DNA from: Lachnospiraceae bacterium
GTDB lineage: Bacteria; Bacillota; Clostridia; Lachnospirales; Lachnospiraceae
NCBI GenBank assembly: GCA_015057635.1
Contig: SVEB01000002.1
Location: 1-59,222, forward strand
DNA length: 59,222 bases
Direction of reading: 5' to 3'
Shown piece after piece: positions 18,310-27,978 of the stretch (its first letter is position 1; each line of letters opens with the position of its first letter). A program made the position numbers and the translations under genes. The notes beneath the pieces are model-generated. The model searched no databases and was not told the DNA's origin. It saw only the letters and a program-made list of their open reading frames with translations.

Positions 18310-19479
18310 TTAGATTTCCACATCTTTCGTGTAATCGATATCTGAGTAGCAGAAACCAAACATATGATAGAATTCTTTATAATAACCTTCCATATCTGCA
18401 TAGAATGGAACGGTCTCTGTCGTTATCGCTTTCCATGCCGTTTTTACTTGTTCCTGAACATCCTCACGCATCTCATAATCATCCATACGGATCCGGCCTT
18501 CCTTATCCGTTTCTAACTTCTCCGATCCCAATCTGGCAAACAGTCGTACCATTTGCTCAATACAGCCTTCATGAAGATTCTTCTCTTTCATAACCTTATA
18601 AAGGATCGATATATAAAGAGGAACGATCGGAATAGCAGCGCTTGCCTGGGTGACAAGTGCTTTATTTACCGATACAATGGAACGAAGTCCTGATTCTTTG
18701 TATTCCTCTGACATCCGTTTTGCAGTATCATAAAGATCTTTTTTGGCCATGCCGATACTTCCATGAAAATAAATGGGATATGTGATCTCTGGTCCAATAT
18801 AGGAATAGGCAACGGTTGTAGCATTCGGACTGAGCACGCCAGCATGACTTAGTGCGCTGATCCAGTCTTCCCAGTCTTCTCCGCCCATTACCTTTATGGT
18901 AGACGCTACTTCTTCGTCCGTAGCCGGTTCAATTGTGACTTCCTTGATCTCATTCGTCCTTAAATCAAGCGTCTTATTGGTATAAGGTTCATTCGTGGTC
19001 TTTAATACAGAGGAATACGTCACTCCGCTCTTATCCGTTCTGCGGGGTGCTGCCAACGAGTAGATCACGTAATCTACCTGTCCTAAGTCTTCTTTTATCA
19101 CTTCAATGACCTGCTGTTTCATCTCGTTTGAAAATGCGTCACCGTTCAAGGTCTTTGCATAAAGACCTTCCGCCTTCGCATCCTCTTCAAATGCCTTTGT
19201 ATTATAGTAGCCCGGAGTTGCGGTACGCTTTTGTGTAGCAAGTTTTTCGAACATTACGCCTAAAGTGGCTGCACCATATCCGAACGCCGCCGTGATCCTG
19301 GATGCCAGTCCATAACCCGTGGAACATCCTAAAACAAGCACTTTCTTTGGTGCATGTACTAGATGCTCCATCCTCTTTGATGCCTTCACATAAGCTATCT
19401 GATTCTCCACACTTTTTCTGCATCCTTCCGGATGAGCTGTCGTGCATATAAATCCTCTTACTTTTGGTTCCACTATCAT
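18310..19479 (-). CDS. fabV: NADH-dependent trans-2-enoyl-CoA/ACP reductase
   Basis: A 389-residue FabV/TER family enzyme that reduces enoyl-ACP or crotonyl-CoA for fatty-acid or butyrate formation. The N-terminus MIVEPKVRGFICTTAHPEGC is the family hallmark. A Rossmann motif VLGCSTGYGLASR lies near residue 50. The Tyr-X8-Lys catalytic pair is in YFHGSIGMAK. It is monocistronic and terminated at 18226. FabV is triclosan-resistant in other bacteria; whether it serves lipid synthesis or fermentation here cannot be read from the sequence. Confidence 0.93.
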   Translation of the reverse strand: MIVEPKVRGFICTTAHPEGCRKSVENQIAYVKASKRMEHLVHAPKKVLVLGCSTGYGLASRITAAFGYGAATLGVMFEKLATQKRTATPGYYNTKAFEEDAKAEGLYAKTLNGDAFSNEMKQQVIEVIKEDLGQVDYVIYSLAAPRRTDKSGVTYSSVLKTTNEPYTNKTLDLRTNEIKEVTIEPATDEEVASTIKVMGGEDWEDWISALSHAGVLSPNATTVAYSYIGPEITYPIYFHGSIGMAKKDLYDTAKRMSEEYKESGLRSIVSVNKALVTQASAAIPIVPLYISILYKVMKEKNLHEGCIEQMVRLFARLGSEKLETDKEGRIRMDDYEMREDVQEQVKTAWKAITTETVPFYADMEGYYKEFYHMFGFCYSDIDYTKDVEI

Positions 19480-19552
19480 TGCTGTTCTTCCTTTCCTGTC
19501 AATTCATGATACAGCCGCGCCCTAGGTAATCACTGCATGTCTTTTTTTCTTA

Positions 19553-20407
19553 CTAAGCTTCTGTCTTGTCCGAATTCTCTTTGGAAGCTATCGTTTCGTC
19601 GGATACAGACTCTTCCTTTCCTTCTTCCGTCTGGGCTGCCTTCACTTCTCCCTTAGCAGCTTCTTCGGATTCCGTTTTTTCTGAAGCTTCTTCTGAAGCC
19701 TCGCTGGAAGCTTCCTTGCCTTCTGCTTCTGCTTCTGCTTCTTCCTCAGCCTTAGGCTCATCCGACTTACCTTCCTGTGTTTCCTGCTTCTTTTCTGACT
19801 GGGTGGCAGATTTTAAGATGTCTTCGGATGGAACATCTGCAAAGATATCCTCTTCCACATATTCATCCCTTGTCTTCTCTTCCTTATTGCTTGCAGGACG
19901 AATGGAAAGTCCGCTTAAATAAGACTTCGTCTCTACAAAAATAACCGGAACATCTTCTCCTTCATATTCCGGAACCAGATTATCACTTCCGCTTAAGAAG
20001 TCTCTGGACTCTAATTTTACATTTACGCCTTGTGGAACACGGATGGAAACACCGCTTATAATATTCTTAACGGTAATGTAAACATTTTTCTTAATAATAG
20101 CGTTTCTTAAATCAATATCCACCCCGCCCATTATGCTTTTTACAACAATGCCTTCGAACTCTTCATTCTCAATCTTGATGCTCTTGCCATTCATGAAAAC
20201 ATCGTATACCTTAATATTGCTGTTTCCGTTCTTTTCTTCATTGACAGCATCTTTTTTCTGCTTTGCCTTTGCGATTAACTGGATTACCCCGTTGACTGCG
20301 GCCATAATTGCAATTACTTTGAATACTTTCTTTACAGTAGATTTATTTTCTGCTTTTGTAACATTTGCCACTTCATTCTTCTTAGCCTTGCATTTGCACA
20401 TACTCAT
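19553..20407 (-). CDS. LiaF-like domain protein with acidic tail
   Basis: A 284-residue protein. After a short Cys/Lys-rich head (MSMCKCKAKKNE) comes one hydrophobic segment (KVFKVIAIMAAVNGVIQLI). A domain of about 110 residues follows (FEGIVVKSIMGGVDIDLRNA ... NVYITVKNIISGVSIRVPQG), like the C-terminal domain of LiaF-type envelope-stress proteins. The last 100 residues are a low-complexity Glu/Ser/Ala tail. The ATG at 20407 was chosen for the AAGGAG site; an upstream TTG has none. The role is inferred only from the domain. Confidence 0.65.
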   Translation of the reverse strand: MSMCKCKAKKNEVANVTKAENKSTVKKVFKVIAIMAAVNGVIQLIAKAKQKKDAVNEEKNGNSNIKVYDVFMNGKSIKIENEEFEGIVVKSIMGGVDIDLRNAIIKKNVYITVKNIISGVSIRVPQGVNVKLESRDFLSGSDNLVPEYEGEDVPVIFVETKSYLSGLSIRPASNKEEKTRDEYVEEDIFADVPSEDILKSATQSEKKQETQEGKSDEPKAEEEAEAEAEGKEASSEASEEASEKTESEEAAKGEVKAAQTEEGKEESVSDETIASKENSDKTEA

Positions 20408-20481
20408 AACTTTTTGCTCCTTTTCCAAAACAAGATTATACGGCTATCTAGACAACATTCGTACTATTTTGCATACTTTGT

Positions 20482-20510
20482 ATTTTAACATATTCTGTCT
20501 ATTCTGACAA
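20482..20510 (-). promoter_or_regulatory. Promoter of the LiaF-like gene
   Basis: Reverse-strand TTGTCA, 17 bases, TAAAAT, about 80 bases before the start. The rest of the gap 20511-20874 shows only the hairpins noted nearby. Confidence 0.65.
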
Positions 20511-20678
20511 TCATATCTGTTCGTACATTCTGAGTCCAATCTGACAATTCTGTTGAAAATATGTCATATATATTCACTTGTTTTTAGCATTATGCTGCCA
20601 AAAGTCTCATGAGTACAGCGCATATCTAAAATTTTCACTGCTTCTGATAGGTATCCCGTCAAAATAAGACTTCACACC

Positions 20679-20720
20679 ATAGCAGGGGGTCTTCTAGTTA
20701 TACCCTTAACCCCCTACTAT
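20679..20720 (-). other. Hairpin in the gap after the DUF1015 gene
   Basis: A 12-base stem around AGGGGGT/ACCCCCT with an 18-base loop. A second short palindrome, CCTGATAAATCAGG, lies at 20797-20810. Both follow the DUF1015 stop codon on the reverse strand and may form its terminator region, though no clear T-run is present. Confidence 0.45.
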
Positions 20721-20874
20721 CTTGCAAAATTACCCATAAATTTATTTTGAATATTTTTAATAACGGAAATCGCATACTTAATTTTGGCCTAGATACCCTG
20801 ATAAATCAGGCCTTTATAAGAGGAATTCTATCTTTTCCCTGTTTTATATGCTTCCTACTTTTTCTATGTATTTT

Positions 20875-22119
20875 CTATCGCTCAAACTCATGTATGAACA
20901 GACCACTTCGCAGTTTTGGTTCAAACCATGTGGATTTTGGGGGCATTAAAAGTCCTGCATCTGCCACACCAAATAATTCTTCAATCGAAGTCGGATACAT
21001 GGAGAATGCCACCTTAAAATCCCGATCCGCCCTTCTCTCCAATTCCTTCAATCCGCGAATTCCACCTACAAATGCGATACGACTATCCACTCTAGGATCT
21101 TCTATCTTCAAAACCGGCCCCAGCAGACTATCCTGAAGAATGGAAACATCCAAAGCCTCCACCGGCGTAAGCCGCTCGTCTATTGGCTTTCTTACAAGCC
21201 GGTACCACTGTTTCTCCACATACAGCCCAAATTCTCCTTTTCTCTCCGGCCAAATTGCATCATCCGCTAACGACACTGTGAAGTTTTTGGCCACATTCCT
21301 TAAAAATTCCTCCTTCGTCCATCCCGCTAAATCCTTCACAATTCGATTATAAGGAAGTATCTTTAACTCATCCGCCGGAAAAATTACAGCAAGAAAATAA
21401 TTAAACTCCTCCTCTCCCGTATAATCAGGATATTTCTTTCTTCTCTTTAGTCCAACCTTAACCGCACTTGCTGCCCGGTGATGCCCATCCGCTATGTACA
21501 GATTCGGGATGTTTGCAAATAAAGCCGCGATTCGATTCATTCTGTCCTTCTCGTTTATCTTCCATACCTGATGCCCGATTCCATCCTCACTTACGAATGA
21601 ATACACAGGTTTCTCTTTCTTTGCCATTGCGGTAATTTCCCTTAACTCTTTATCCGGCCGATAAGCCAAAAAAATCGGCCCCGTCTGTGCACTCAAGGCG
21701 TCCACATGCCGAATCCGATCCCATTCCTTTTCCTCTCTTGTATTTTCATGCTTCTTAATCGTACCATCCAGATACTCATCAATTGACACACATCCTGCAA
21801 TTCCCGTCTGCACCCGTCCGTCCATCGTAAGCTCATACAGATAATACGCCGTTTCTCGATCTTTTTCATAAACTCCTTCCCGTATTCGTTCCTCATACAC
21901 CTCTCTTGCCTTTTGATAAACGCATTCCTCATAAATTCCCGTCTCATCCGAAAGCATCGTCTCCGCACGATCAATCCCCAAAAATGAAAGTGGCTCCCGT
22001 ATAATCTCCGCCTTCGCCTCCGCCCTGCTCACCACATCATAAGGCAATGCCGCCACCGCCTTCGCAAACTCACTCCTCGGCCTCACCGCAAAAAAAGGTC
22101 TCACAACTGCCATACGCAT
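20875..22119 (-). CDS. DUF1015 family protein
   Basis: A 414-residue cytosolic protein (MRMAVVRPFFAVRPRSEFAKAVAALPYDVV...). The RPF.A.RP...A..VAALPYDV start and the IADGHHRAASA motif near residue 210 are hallmarks of DUF1015. Some members are related to free-serine kinases of the ParB/Srx fold and sit near serine-synthesis genes in other Firmicutes. No such neighbours are present here. An in-frame ATG six bases inside (MAVVRPF) is better spaced from AAAGGAG and may be the real start. Confidence 0.75.
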   Translation of the reverse strand: MRMAVVRPFFAVRPRSEFAKAVAALPYDVVSRAEAKAEIIREPLSFLGIDRAETMLSDETGIYEECVYQKAREVYEERIREGVYEKDRETAYYLYELTMDGRVQTGIAGCVSIDEYLDGTIKKHENTREEKEWDRIRHVDALSAQTGPIFLAYRPDKELREITAMAKKEKPVYSFVSEDGIGHQVWKINEKDRMNRIAALFANIPNLYIADGHHRAASAVKVGLKRRKKYPDYTGEEEFNYFLAVIFPADELKILPYNRIVKDLAGWTKEEFLRNVAKNFTVSLADDAIWPERKGEFGLYVEKQWYRLVRKPIDERLTPVEALDVSILQDSLLGPVLKIEDPRVDSRIAFVGGIRGLKELERRADRDFKVAFSMYPTSIEELFGVADAGLLMPPKSTWFEPKLRSGLFIHEFER

Positions 22120-22200
22120 TTACTCCTTTCTAACGTTCCACTCGCTCCTCCATCTCAACTAACGACTTCTTCCTCCCTGTGCCTTTTTTCATAAACATCC

Positions 22201-22310
22201 AATAATTGCGCTCCCACTTTTTCTTTTTCTTTCTCTTTTCTTTTCTTTGCTTTGACTATATTTTTATCTTTTCCTTTGTTTTTATCTTTGTTTTTATCTT
22301 TTTTCTATGC
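22201..22310. other. T/C-rich low-complexity tract
   Basis: A pyrimidine-rich stretch with imperfect CTTTGTTTTTATC repeats, similar in texture to the minisatellite at 5244 and also next to a long palindrome. No gene or promoter was recognised in it. Confidence 0.6.
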
Positions 22311-22405
22311 TCCGTATATTACTTACCATTTTAATCATATTAAATAGATATTACAATTTCATTCAGGAAATTCTTTCCATTATCCTTCTCACCGATCAGA
22401 ATTTT

Positions 22406-22709
22406 CAACACCGGCTTTGTGGCTGATGTTTGGCTATCCGCCTTGTGAAGAGGGATTTCTGGCAATGCATCTTGCTTGGAGCCTATGAGGATGTTCTAAT
22501 TTTTCTTATATGGATTTACGGAATGCAAGGCGGTAAAAGGGCACTGTTTGACGAGGTACGAAGAGTTTGCCCTTTTACCGCCTGTTTTGCGTTCCGGAAA
22601 TGCATATTAGAAAAATAGGACATCCGAATCGAAGCCAAGCAAGATGCATTGCCAGAAATCCCTCGTTGCACCAGGCTTCCCGCCAAACATCAGCCACAAA
22701 GCTGGTGTT
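22406..22709. repeat. Long palindromic element, family B copy 2
   Basis: A near-perfect inverted repeat of about 304 bases. Its stems (ACACC.GCTTTGTGGCTGAT; AGGGATTTCTGGCAATGCAT; GGCGGTAAAAGGGC) are unrelated to copy B1. Its loops match: CCTATGAG, TTCTAATTTTTCTTATATGG with CATATTAGAAAAATAG, CGAATCGAAGC, CACCAGGC, and the apex CACTGT.TGACGAGG.ACGA.GAGTTTG. It sits between two divergent genes and does not follow a stop codon. Confidence 0.9.
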
Positions 22710-22854
22710 CGCACCTATACGGCATTCGCTGCATAGCATAAAGGCAGTCCTATGAAATTTCTCCCTAGATAAAGGCACGCATCTGTGGTACACTAAGGAA
22801 AACGCACGAAAGAACTGCATATCTTACTTTATGCAGACAGAGAAAGGACAGACC

Positions 22855-23316
22855 ATGTTAAATAAGAAAAAATCTCCAGGCAAGAAATCTTCCAATAAAT
22901 CTGGTTTCTTTAAGAAAACAACAAAACCAGCGGCTGCAGCCACCCCAAAGAAAGAAGCAGCGAAAAACACCATCACTAACTGGTTTTATATGAACGATCA
23001 GGATATCTCCGCAAAAAAACTCTATGAGTATCTTCTCACCGTAAATGGCATCACACCGGAAGTATGGAGTGAACTTGATATTCTGGAAGTAGAGTTCGCA
23101 GATAAATCCACTGCTGACTTTGAAGGAATCGAACCAAACTTCCAGGAGGAATTCAGCGATGGATTTTTAGCAGAACACAATATCGTATGTGTCTATACCG
23201 TTACCGTTGCTACTTCTAACTTAAATCAGGTACAAGAACTCATGTCTTCCATCGCAAAAGAATGTGGCGGTTTCTTCTGTTCCGACACGCCTGATTTCCA
23301 ACCAATCATTCGATAA
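22855..23316 (+). CDS. Hypothetical protein with basic N-terminal tail
   Basis: A 153-residue protein not recognised. Residues 1-45 are a Lys/Ala/Pro-rich disordered tail (KKKSPGKKSSNKSG...). The remaining 105 residues form a compact acidic domain (NWFYMNDQDISAKKLYEYLL ... EVWSELDILEVEFADKS) predicted to be alpha/beta. The ATG at 22855 has AAAGGA upstream. Monocistronic, with a terminator at 23383. The basic tail could bind nucleic acid, but that is a guess. Confidence 0.7.
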   Translation: MLNKKKSPGKKSSNKSGFFKKTTKPAAAATPKKEAAKNTITNWFYMNDQDISAKKLYEYLLTVNGITPEVWSELDILEVEFADKSTADFEGIEPNFQEEFSDGFLAEHNIVCVYTVTVATSNLNQVQELMSSIAKECGGFFCSDTPDFQPIIR

Positions 23317-23382
23317 TACAAGCTGCTAAAACAAAGACACTTTCGGCTTAGCAGGCAAACTTCTTAATACATCTTAATACAG

Positions 23383-23435
23383 AAAAAGACTGCGATACAA
23401 AAACCATTACGGTTTGTTATATCACAGTCTTTTTT
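23383..23435 (+). terminator. Terminator of the hypothetical gene
   Basis: Outer stem AAAAAGACTG with CAGTCTTTTT and inner stem AAACC with GGTTT, followed by T-run. Confidence 0.8.
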
Positions 23436-23548
23436 ATATAGCATCATACTCTTGATCTTCTTTTGATGCCTTATTCTCATCGTTACTTATCTTTCATTCT
23501 TATTTTTCTAACCTTCTTATCTCGCTTTGCTTTTTTACTGCTTCTTTA

Positions 23549-24295
23549 TCAGAGACTTACCTTCTTATCTAACATCCATGCCGTCCCCAGATAGAATAGT
23601 GCGGTCAGTACAATACAAATACCCGCTCCACCAAGCATAACATATGATGTTATATGAGCAAGATCCGGAAGTATAGCATCCGAAATCTTATCTACTCCCC
23701 ATAAAATCACAAAGAATAAAACAATACTTACCAGCTCTTTTAATCTTGTATTAGCAAGGAATGTATAGGTAAGGGTAATTGCGAACATTGCAATAATAAT
23801 CAATAAAATCCAGTACACCATCAGGTATACCAAGGTGGAAACTATTAAGTCCATCTGAATATCCAAATGAACAGCTTCCCTAAAGAACTGCTGCACTACT
23901 TCGATCACTTCTTTAACGCCATGATACCTGGCTGCCATAAATAAGATATTGGCAATGATCACACCTGCAAATACAGCACCTGTTAAAAATACCTGTACGA
24001 TTGTTGCCAGGACTTTGGCGCCCACAACTCCATATGCAGAATTCGGTGTCAGAAACAGCATATAACTCTGCTTTGTCTTTAAATCTCTTGAATACGTAAA
24101 TGCACATTCAAATGAAACATACATAGTCGCGATAACCGCTAATGCCATAAAGATTCCGACTGCACTTGCTATCGTATCTGTATTTTTTGCAATGACTCCA
24201 TAGATGAACATCAGCTCCAGAACCGCAACGATAGCCAGGATGACGATTTTGGAAAGAAACTGTTTCCTGAATTCATATTTCATTAACTTAAACAT
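23549..24295 (-). CDS. ABC-2 type transporter permease
   Basis: A 248-residue membrane protein with about six hydrophobic helices (first at residues 17-36, then around 40-60, 95-120, 155-180, 190-205 and 220-240) and no soluble domain. It is the third gene of a GntR - ATPase - permease operon and lies 12 bases after the ATPase. Operons of this make-up (YtrABC-like) respond to cell-wall-active antibiotics in other Firmicutes. Substrate unknown. Confidence 0.82.
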   Translation of the reverse strand: MFKLMKYEFRKQFLSKIVILAIVAVLELMFIYGVIAKNTDTIASAVGIFMALAVIATMYVSFECAFTYSRDLKTKQSYMLFLTPNSAYGVVGAKVLATIVQVFLTGAVFAGVIIANILFMAARYHGVKEVIEVVQQFFREAVHLDIQMDLIVSTLVYLMVYWILLIIIAMFAITLTYTFLANTRLKELVSIVLFFVILWGVDKISDAILPDLAHITSYVMLGGAGICIVLTALFYLGTAWMLDKKVSL

Positions 24296-24307
24296 ACGCT
24301 TTCCCCC

Positions 24308-24994
24308 TTAAGCATAAATCTCTTTATAAAGATCTACAATTGACTTGCCACGCTCGCTTCGTATCTTCTCCGCCTCTCCGCACAGCACCACGCTTCCATC
24401 TTTTATAAAGACTGCATTATCGATGATTTTCTCCAATTCATCTACCAGGTGACTGGAAAGCACGATCGATACATTCTCGTTTGCTGCTTCCAGGATAGCT
24501 GTGATAATATGATCTCTTGCGATAATATCAATCCCATTTAACGGCTCATCTAACAGATATAACTCTGCTTTTCTTGCTAAGGTTGCCGCAATCTTTAGCT
24601 TTGCTGCAAGTCCGGAAGAAAGTGCCTTCGCCTTATCTGTCATATTCAGATCCATCTGCTTTACTAGTTCTTCGTAACGTTTTGGATCAAAGTCATCAAA
24701 AAAGTCTTCATAATATTTTCCTACATTCTCTACCGTCATATAATCATAGAAAAATGGTTCCGTCGGCATATATGCAATCTTTCTCTTTGTCTCCGGTCCA
24801 ATCATCTGTCCATTATACGTAATGGTTCCCATCGTCGGTTTTACCAGTCCGGCTACAATTTTCATTCATGTTGTTTTACCACTTCCATTCGGCCCTAACA
24901 GCGCATAAATCTTTCCCGGCTCAATATCAAGACTGATTCCTGCTACTGCCGTCTTATTCCTATAACGTTTTACCAGATCTCTGCATACTAACAT
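24308..24994 (-). pseudogene. ABC transporter ATPase interrupted by an in-frame UGA
   Basis: From the ATG at 24994 ([19 protein letters not shown]) the frame reads to the Walker A motif GPNGSGKTT. It then meets TGA at 24866-24868 and continues in the same frame as MKIVAGLVKPTMGTI to a normal end. Homologues usually have a hydrophobic residue, often Trp (TGG), at this place, so one G-to-A change explains it. Downstream parts are intact: Q-loop region PTEPFFYDYM, signature-like LSSGLAAKLKIA, Walker B LYLLDEPLNGID and the switch His in SSHLVDE. A restart at the ATG right after the TGA would lack Walker A. GGGAG precedes the start. Either a real nonsense mutation or a base error. Confidence 0.85.
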
Positions 24995-25004
24995 ACGATT
25001 CTCC

Positions 25005-25373
25005 CTATCCTCTCTCATATCGCTCTGAAATCACATCAATCAACTGTTGCTTTAAAAACCCTAGTTCCTTCATGCCTTTGATAAACGTATCGATTAAGGC
25101 ATCAGACATTTCTTCTCTTATGGACTCTACTTTTATCTGATCTTCCGTTACAAACGTCCCAAGTCCCCTCTTGGTGTAACAAAGCTCTTCCAGTTCCAAC
25201 TCCTTATAAATGCGATTTGCTGTATTCGGATTGATCTGGTATTTGATTGCCAAATCTCTTGCAGAAAGCAATCTTTCTCCAGGAGGAAGGACGCCTGTGA
25301 CGATATCCCGTTTGATGTCATTGATCACCTGAATGTAGATTGGCACGTTATTGTCAAATTCCAAATTGTACAC
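25005..25373 (-). CDS. GntR-family regulator, YtrA type
   Basis: A 122-residue short GntR repressor. It has an N-terminal winged helix-turn-helix ([44 protein letters not shown]) and a short helical dimerisation tail instead of a large ligand domain. It heads the operon with the ATPase and permease. The start is ambiguous: GTG at 25373 or TTG at 25364, the latter better spaced from GGAAGG. An operator candidate overlaps its promoter, suggesting autoregulation. Confidence 0.88.
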   Translation of the reverse strand: MYNLEFDNNVPIYIQVINDIKRDIVTGVLPPGERLLSARDLAIKYQINPNTANRIYKELELEELCYTKRGLGTFVTEDQIKVESIREEMSDALIDTFIKGMKELGFLKQQLIDVISERYERG

Positions 25374-25398
25374 CTTCCTTTCTTAAAATCCTTTCCTA

Positions 25399-25440
25399 GT
25401 GCACTAGATACATAGTACACCAATATCCTGTTATTGTCAA
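25399..25440 (-). promoter_or_regulatory. Promoter and operator of the GntR/ABC operon
   Basis: Reverse-strand TTGACA (25435-25440), 17 bases, TACTAT (25412-25417). The inverted repeat GTGTACTA-N6-TAGTGCAC (25399-25420) overlaps the -10 and fits the half-sites of YtrA-type regulators. Confidence 0.72.
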
Positions 25441-25602
25441 TATTATACTTGTAATTTTTTGTCACTGTTTTTTGACACAAAATTCTATTTACTGCTACGC
25501 AGCAGCATAACTTTGGAACCAAGATTTTTCTCATTTATAAAGAGATTGATTACAGTTTCAGAGAACTTTTTATGATTTTCAAGATGAATTCCAAGGTAAA
25601 AA

Positions 25603-25648
25603 AATGCCCCAATCCATTGAGTCGCTGCAATGAATCGGAGCATCTTTT
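25603..25648 (-). terminator. Terminator of the CotH operon
   Basis: Stem GCTCCGATTCATTG with CAATGGATTGGGGC (eight-base loop), followed on the reverse strand by a run of seven T, just beyond the CotH stop. Confidence 0.85.
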
Positions 25649-25675
25649 TAATCTATTCTTTTTTTGTGGGATATT

Positions 25676-27949
25676 TTATGCATGGAATCGTCTTTTCTTT
25701 GTAAGTGCTGCAAAAGCGACGCCTGCCATCAGACATAATACAGATATACCAATCATCTTATACGCTTTGATTGTATCCTGCGTATTTGCAGCAGGATCTG
25801 CCACTCCTGGCATTCCACCCGGCATGTTTCCATTTCCGAAACCTGCATTTGGATGTTCTGCCTGTTTATTCCCGTCCACGCCCTGCGCAGCAGTACTTCC
25901 ATCTCCTGTTGGCACAGCTCCCTCTCCTGGCGGTGTCATCTGACCTGTGCTTTCATCTCCGGCTATTGCTGTCCCGTCCACCGGTGGCCTCATCTGATCT
26001 GTGCTTTCATCTCCGGCTATTGCTGTCCCGTCTACCGGTGACCTCATCTGACCTGTACTTTCATCTCCGGCTATTGCTGTCCCGTCTACCGGTGGCCTCA
26101 TCTGACCTGTGCTTTCATCTCCGGCTATTGCTGTCCCGTCTCCAGCACTGTCATCTGTCATAGTCCCAGCCTTACCGGGGAATGTCATCTGTCCCATACC
26201 CTGCCCGCGATTCATCTCGCCTTTTCCGCCACCGTTTTCTCCGCCCTGGCTTCCCATATCAGAGATTGTAATACCGGAAGCATCGATCAAACTGCCAGAA
26301 TCCGCAGCCTGCTCTTTGGACGAAGAAGGGATTGTTCCGTCAAGCTGCCCTCGGATGCTTTCAGCACGGAGGTTGCAGAATTCACGGAAAGTATCTACCG
26401 CCGTCTCAAATTCATCATACGTATAGAAAGCGGTTGCATCCTCTTTTACATAGGAGGCAATAAGTTCGTAGGTACTATCTAATGTCTGTTCAAACAGACC
26501 GCTTTCAAAATAACCCGAAATCAGTTCATCCAAATAAGCGTAGTACTGAGCAAAATTTTCTTCGTCTTCTAAGATCTTTCCGATCATCGGTCTGGCTTCT
26601 AAGGAAGTTTGGCTGCTTACCACATCATCAATCGCCCGATTGATTAGATCTGTTGCATTGCTTCCCTGGAATCCGCCAAATGCAAGATTATAATCCCATG
26701 GCAGCATGCTTAGGACACCATTTTTCTCATACAGATAATAATTATGAAGCATGGTTCCAAAATAGCTGTCATCATTTAAAAGGAACGTATTGGCTGTGAT
26801 ATACCGAAGCATTTCATCCACATCCACATAGCCTTCTAAATTACCTTCGGAAATGTTCTTTAACGCTGTGATAACACGTTTAAAATCACTTTCTGTCGCA
26901 TCAAATACAGCTGATTCATATACGGTGCTGTAACTGGATATCTCATCATCCGTATAGGCTAAGTCTGCGCCTCCCTGACTTCCGGAGGACATACCGCCCT
27001 GACCCATGCCGCCTTTCATACCGCCGTTTCCACGACCGGCATTCATTTCTTCTGGCATGGTCTGCTGTGGGTTCTCATCCTGCGAAACGGAATCTGTCTG
27101 TGACTGATCCGATGTATTCTGAGAAGGATCTTTTGTATTCTGAGAGGCTCCGTTTGTTGCATCTTCCGTTTCAGCTGCATTTTCTGGCATGCCTTGCGGC
27201 ATTCCGCCGCCGTTTTCAAACTGCTGTTTCATCTGCTCAAGCTCTTCCTCACTGAACCGGCTGATAAACTCCTGCATATTGGCATTATCCATTCCGGCAT
27301 TGCCGCCTCCGCCGCCCATTCCCATGGTCTCCGGCTTATAGAGTTCTCCATAGCTTCCGCCGAAGTTACGTTCGGCATAGGATTCTTCCACCGCCTCTAA
27401 TGCAAGGTATAATCCCCATGGCTCTCCATTTACCGTGATGCTTGCGAATGCATAAAGGGAAGATGGAACCCCCATGTAAGTTAAAATGTCATAGGCAAAG
27501 AATTCTTTCATATAAGTCGCATCTGACATAATATTGTTTAAGCAAAGCTTATCTAGCCCTAACAGCGTCTGGTTATCCACATAATGGTCAAATTCCAGCT
27601 TAAAGCTGTAACGGTCTGTTGTATCATCCGATACGATCTGAGATAAGCTTGTATTTCCTTTTGGACGGATGCCTACATTCTTGTAAGTCATTCCGTTTAC
27701 CACGATATCACATGCATAATATTCCTCTGCACTGGCATGATCAAGCATATCCTGCCAGGAATCCTCATCCATCTGAATATCGATCGTAACGATCTTAGAT
27801 TTATCAAAAATATCAGTTTCATAATCAAAGCTGATACCAGCCGCTTGCAAAGGAAATACATTCGGGAAATAAGTCAGGATCGTGGTAAAAATAAGTGCCA
27901 GAGCAAGCACAATAGCACAGATCCTGCCAACCCATTTATCTTTTATCAT
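25676..27949 (-). CDS. CotH-like kinase family protein with repeat region
   Basis: A 757-residue protein related to the CotH atypical protein kinase. Residues about 8-30 are a membrane segment or signal. The kinase-like core (about 45-530) contains LNDDSYFGTMLHNYYLY and MLPWDYNLAFGG, the substrate/metal motif. It is interrupted by a Gly/Met/Gln-rich insert at about 205-330. Four near-identical 18-residue repeats beginning DGTAIAGDEST and ending in Q-M and two prolines (about 620-690) are followed by a C-terminal helix (MIGISVLCLMAGVAFAAL) and KKRR. The core thus probably faces outward. It ends an operon with the VTC and DUF4956 genes. Confidence 0.85.
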   Translation of the reverse strand: MIKDKWVGRICAIVLALALIFTTILTYFPNVFPLQAAGISFDYETDIFDKSKIVTIDIQMDEDSWQDMLDHASAEEYYACDIVVNGMTYKNVGIRPKGNTSLSQIVSDDTTDRYSFKLEFDHYVDNQTLLGLDKLCLNNIMSDATYMKEFFAYDILTYMGVPSSLYAFASITVNGEPWGLYLALEAVEESYAERNFGGSYGELYKPETMGMGGGGGNAGMDNANMQEFISRFSEEELEQMKQQFENGGGMPQGMPENAAETEDATNGASQNTKDPSQNTSDQSQTDSVSQDENPQQTMPEEMNAGRGNGGMKGGMGQGGMSSGSQGGADLAYTDDEISSYSTVYESAVFDATESDFKRVITALKNISEGNLEGYVDVDEMLRYITANTFLLNDDSYFGTMLHNYYLYEKNGVLSMLPWDYNLAFGGFQGSNATDLINRAIDDVVSSQTSLEARPMIGKILEDEENFAQYYAYLDELISGYFESGLFEQTLDSTYELIASYVKEDATAFYTYDEFETAVDTFREFCNLRAESIRGQLDGTIPSSSKEQAADSGSLIDASGITISDMGSQGGENGGGKGEMNRGQGMGQMTFPGKAGTMTDDSAGDGTAIAGDESTGQMRPPVDGTAIAGDESTGQMRSPVDGTAIAGDESTDQMRPPVDGTAIAGDESTGQMTPPGEGAVPTGDGSTAAQGVDGNKQAEHPNAGFGNGNMPGGMPGVADPAANTQDTIKAYKMIGISVLCLMAGVAFAALTKKRRFHA
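25926..26150 (-). repeat. 54-bp tandem repeats inside the CotH-like gene
   Basis: About four 54-base units, nearly identical at DNA level, each encoding 18 residues beginning DGTAIAGDEST. The high identity suggests recent expansion or gene conversion; copy number may vary between strains. Confidence 0.8.
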
Positions 27950-27978
27950 AACAACCTACCTTTCCTTCCCGCAGGTTC

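Noticed and set aside
22430..22820. Short frames over palindrome B2
   Set aside because: Mirror-image frames created by the inverted repeat; no coding signals.
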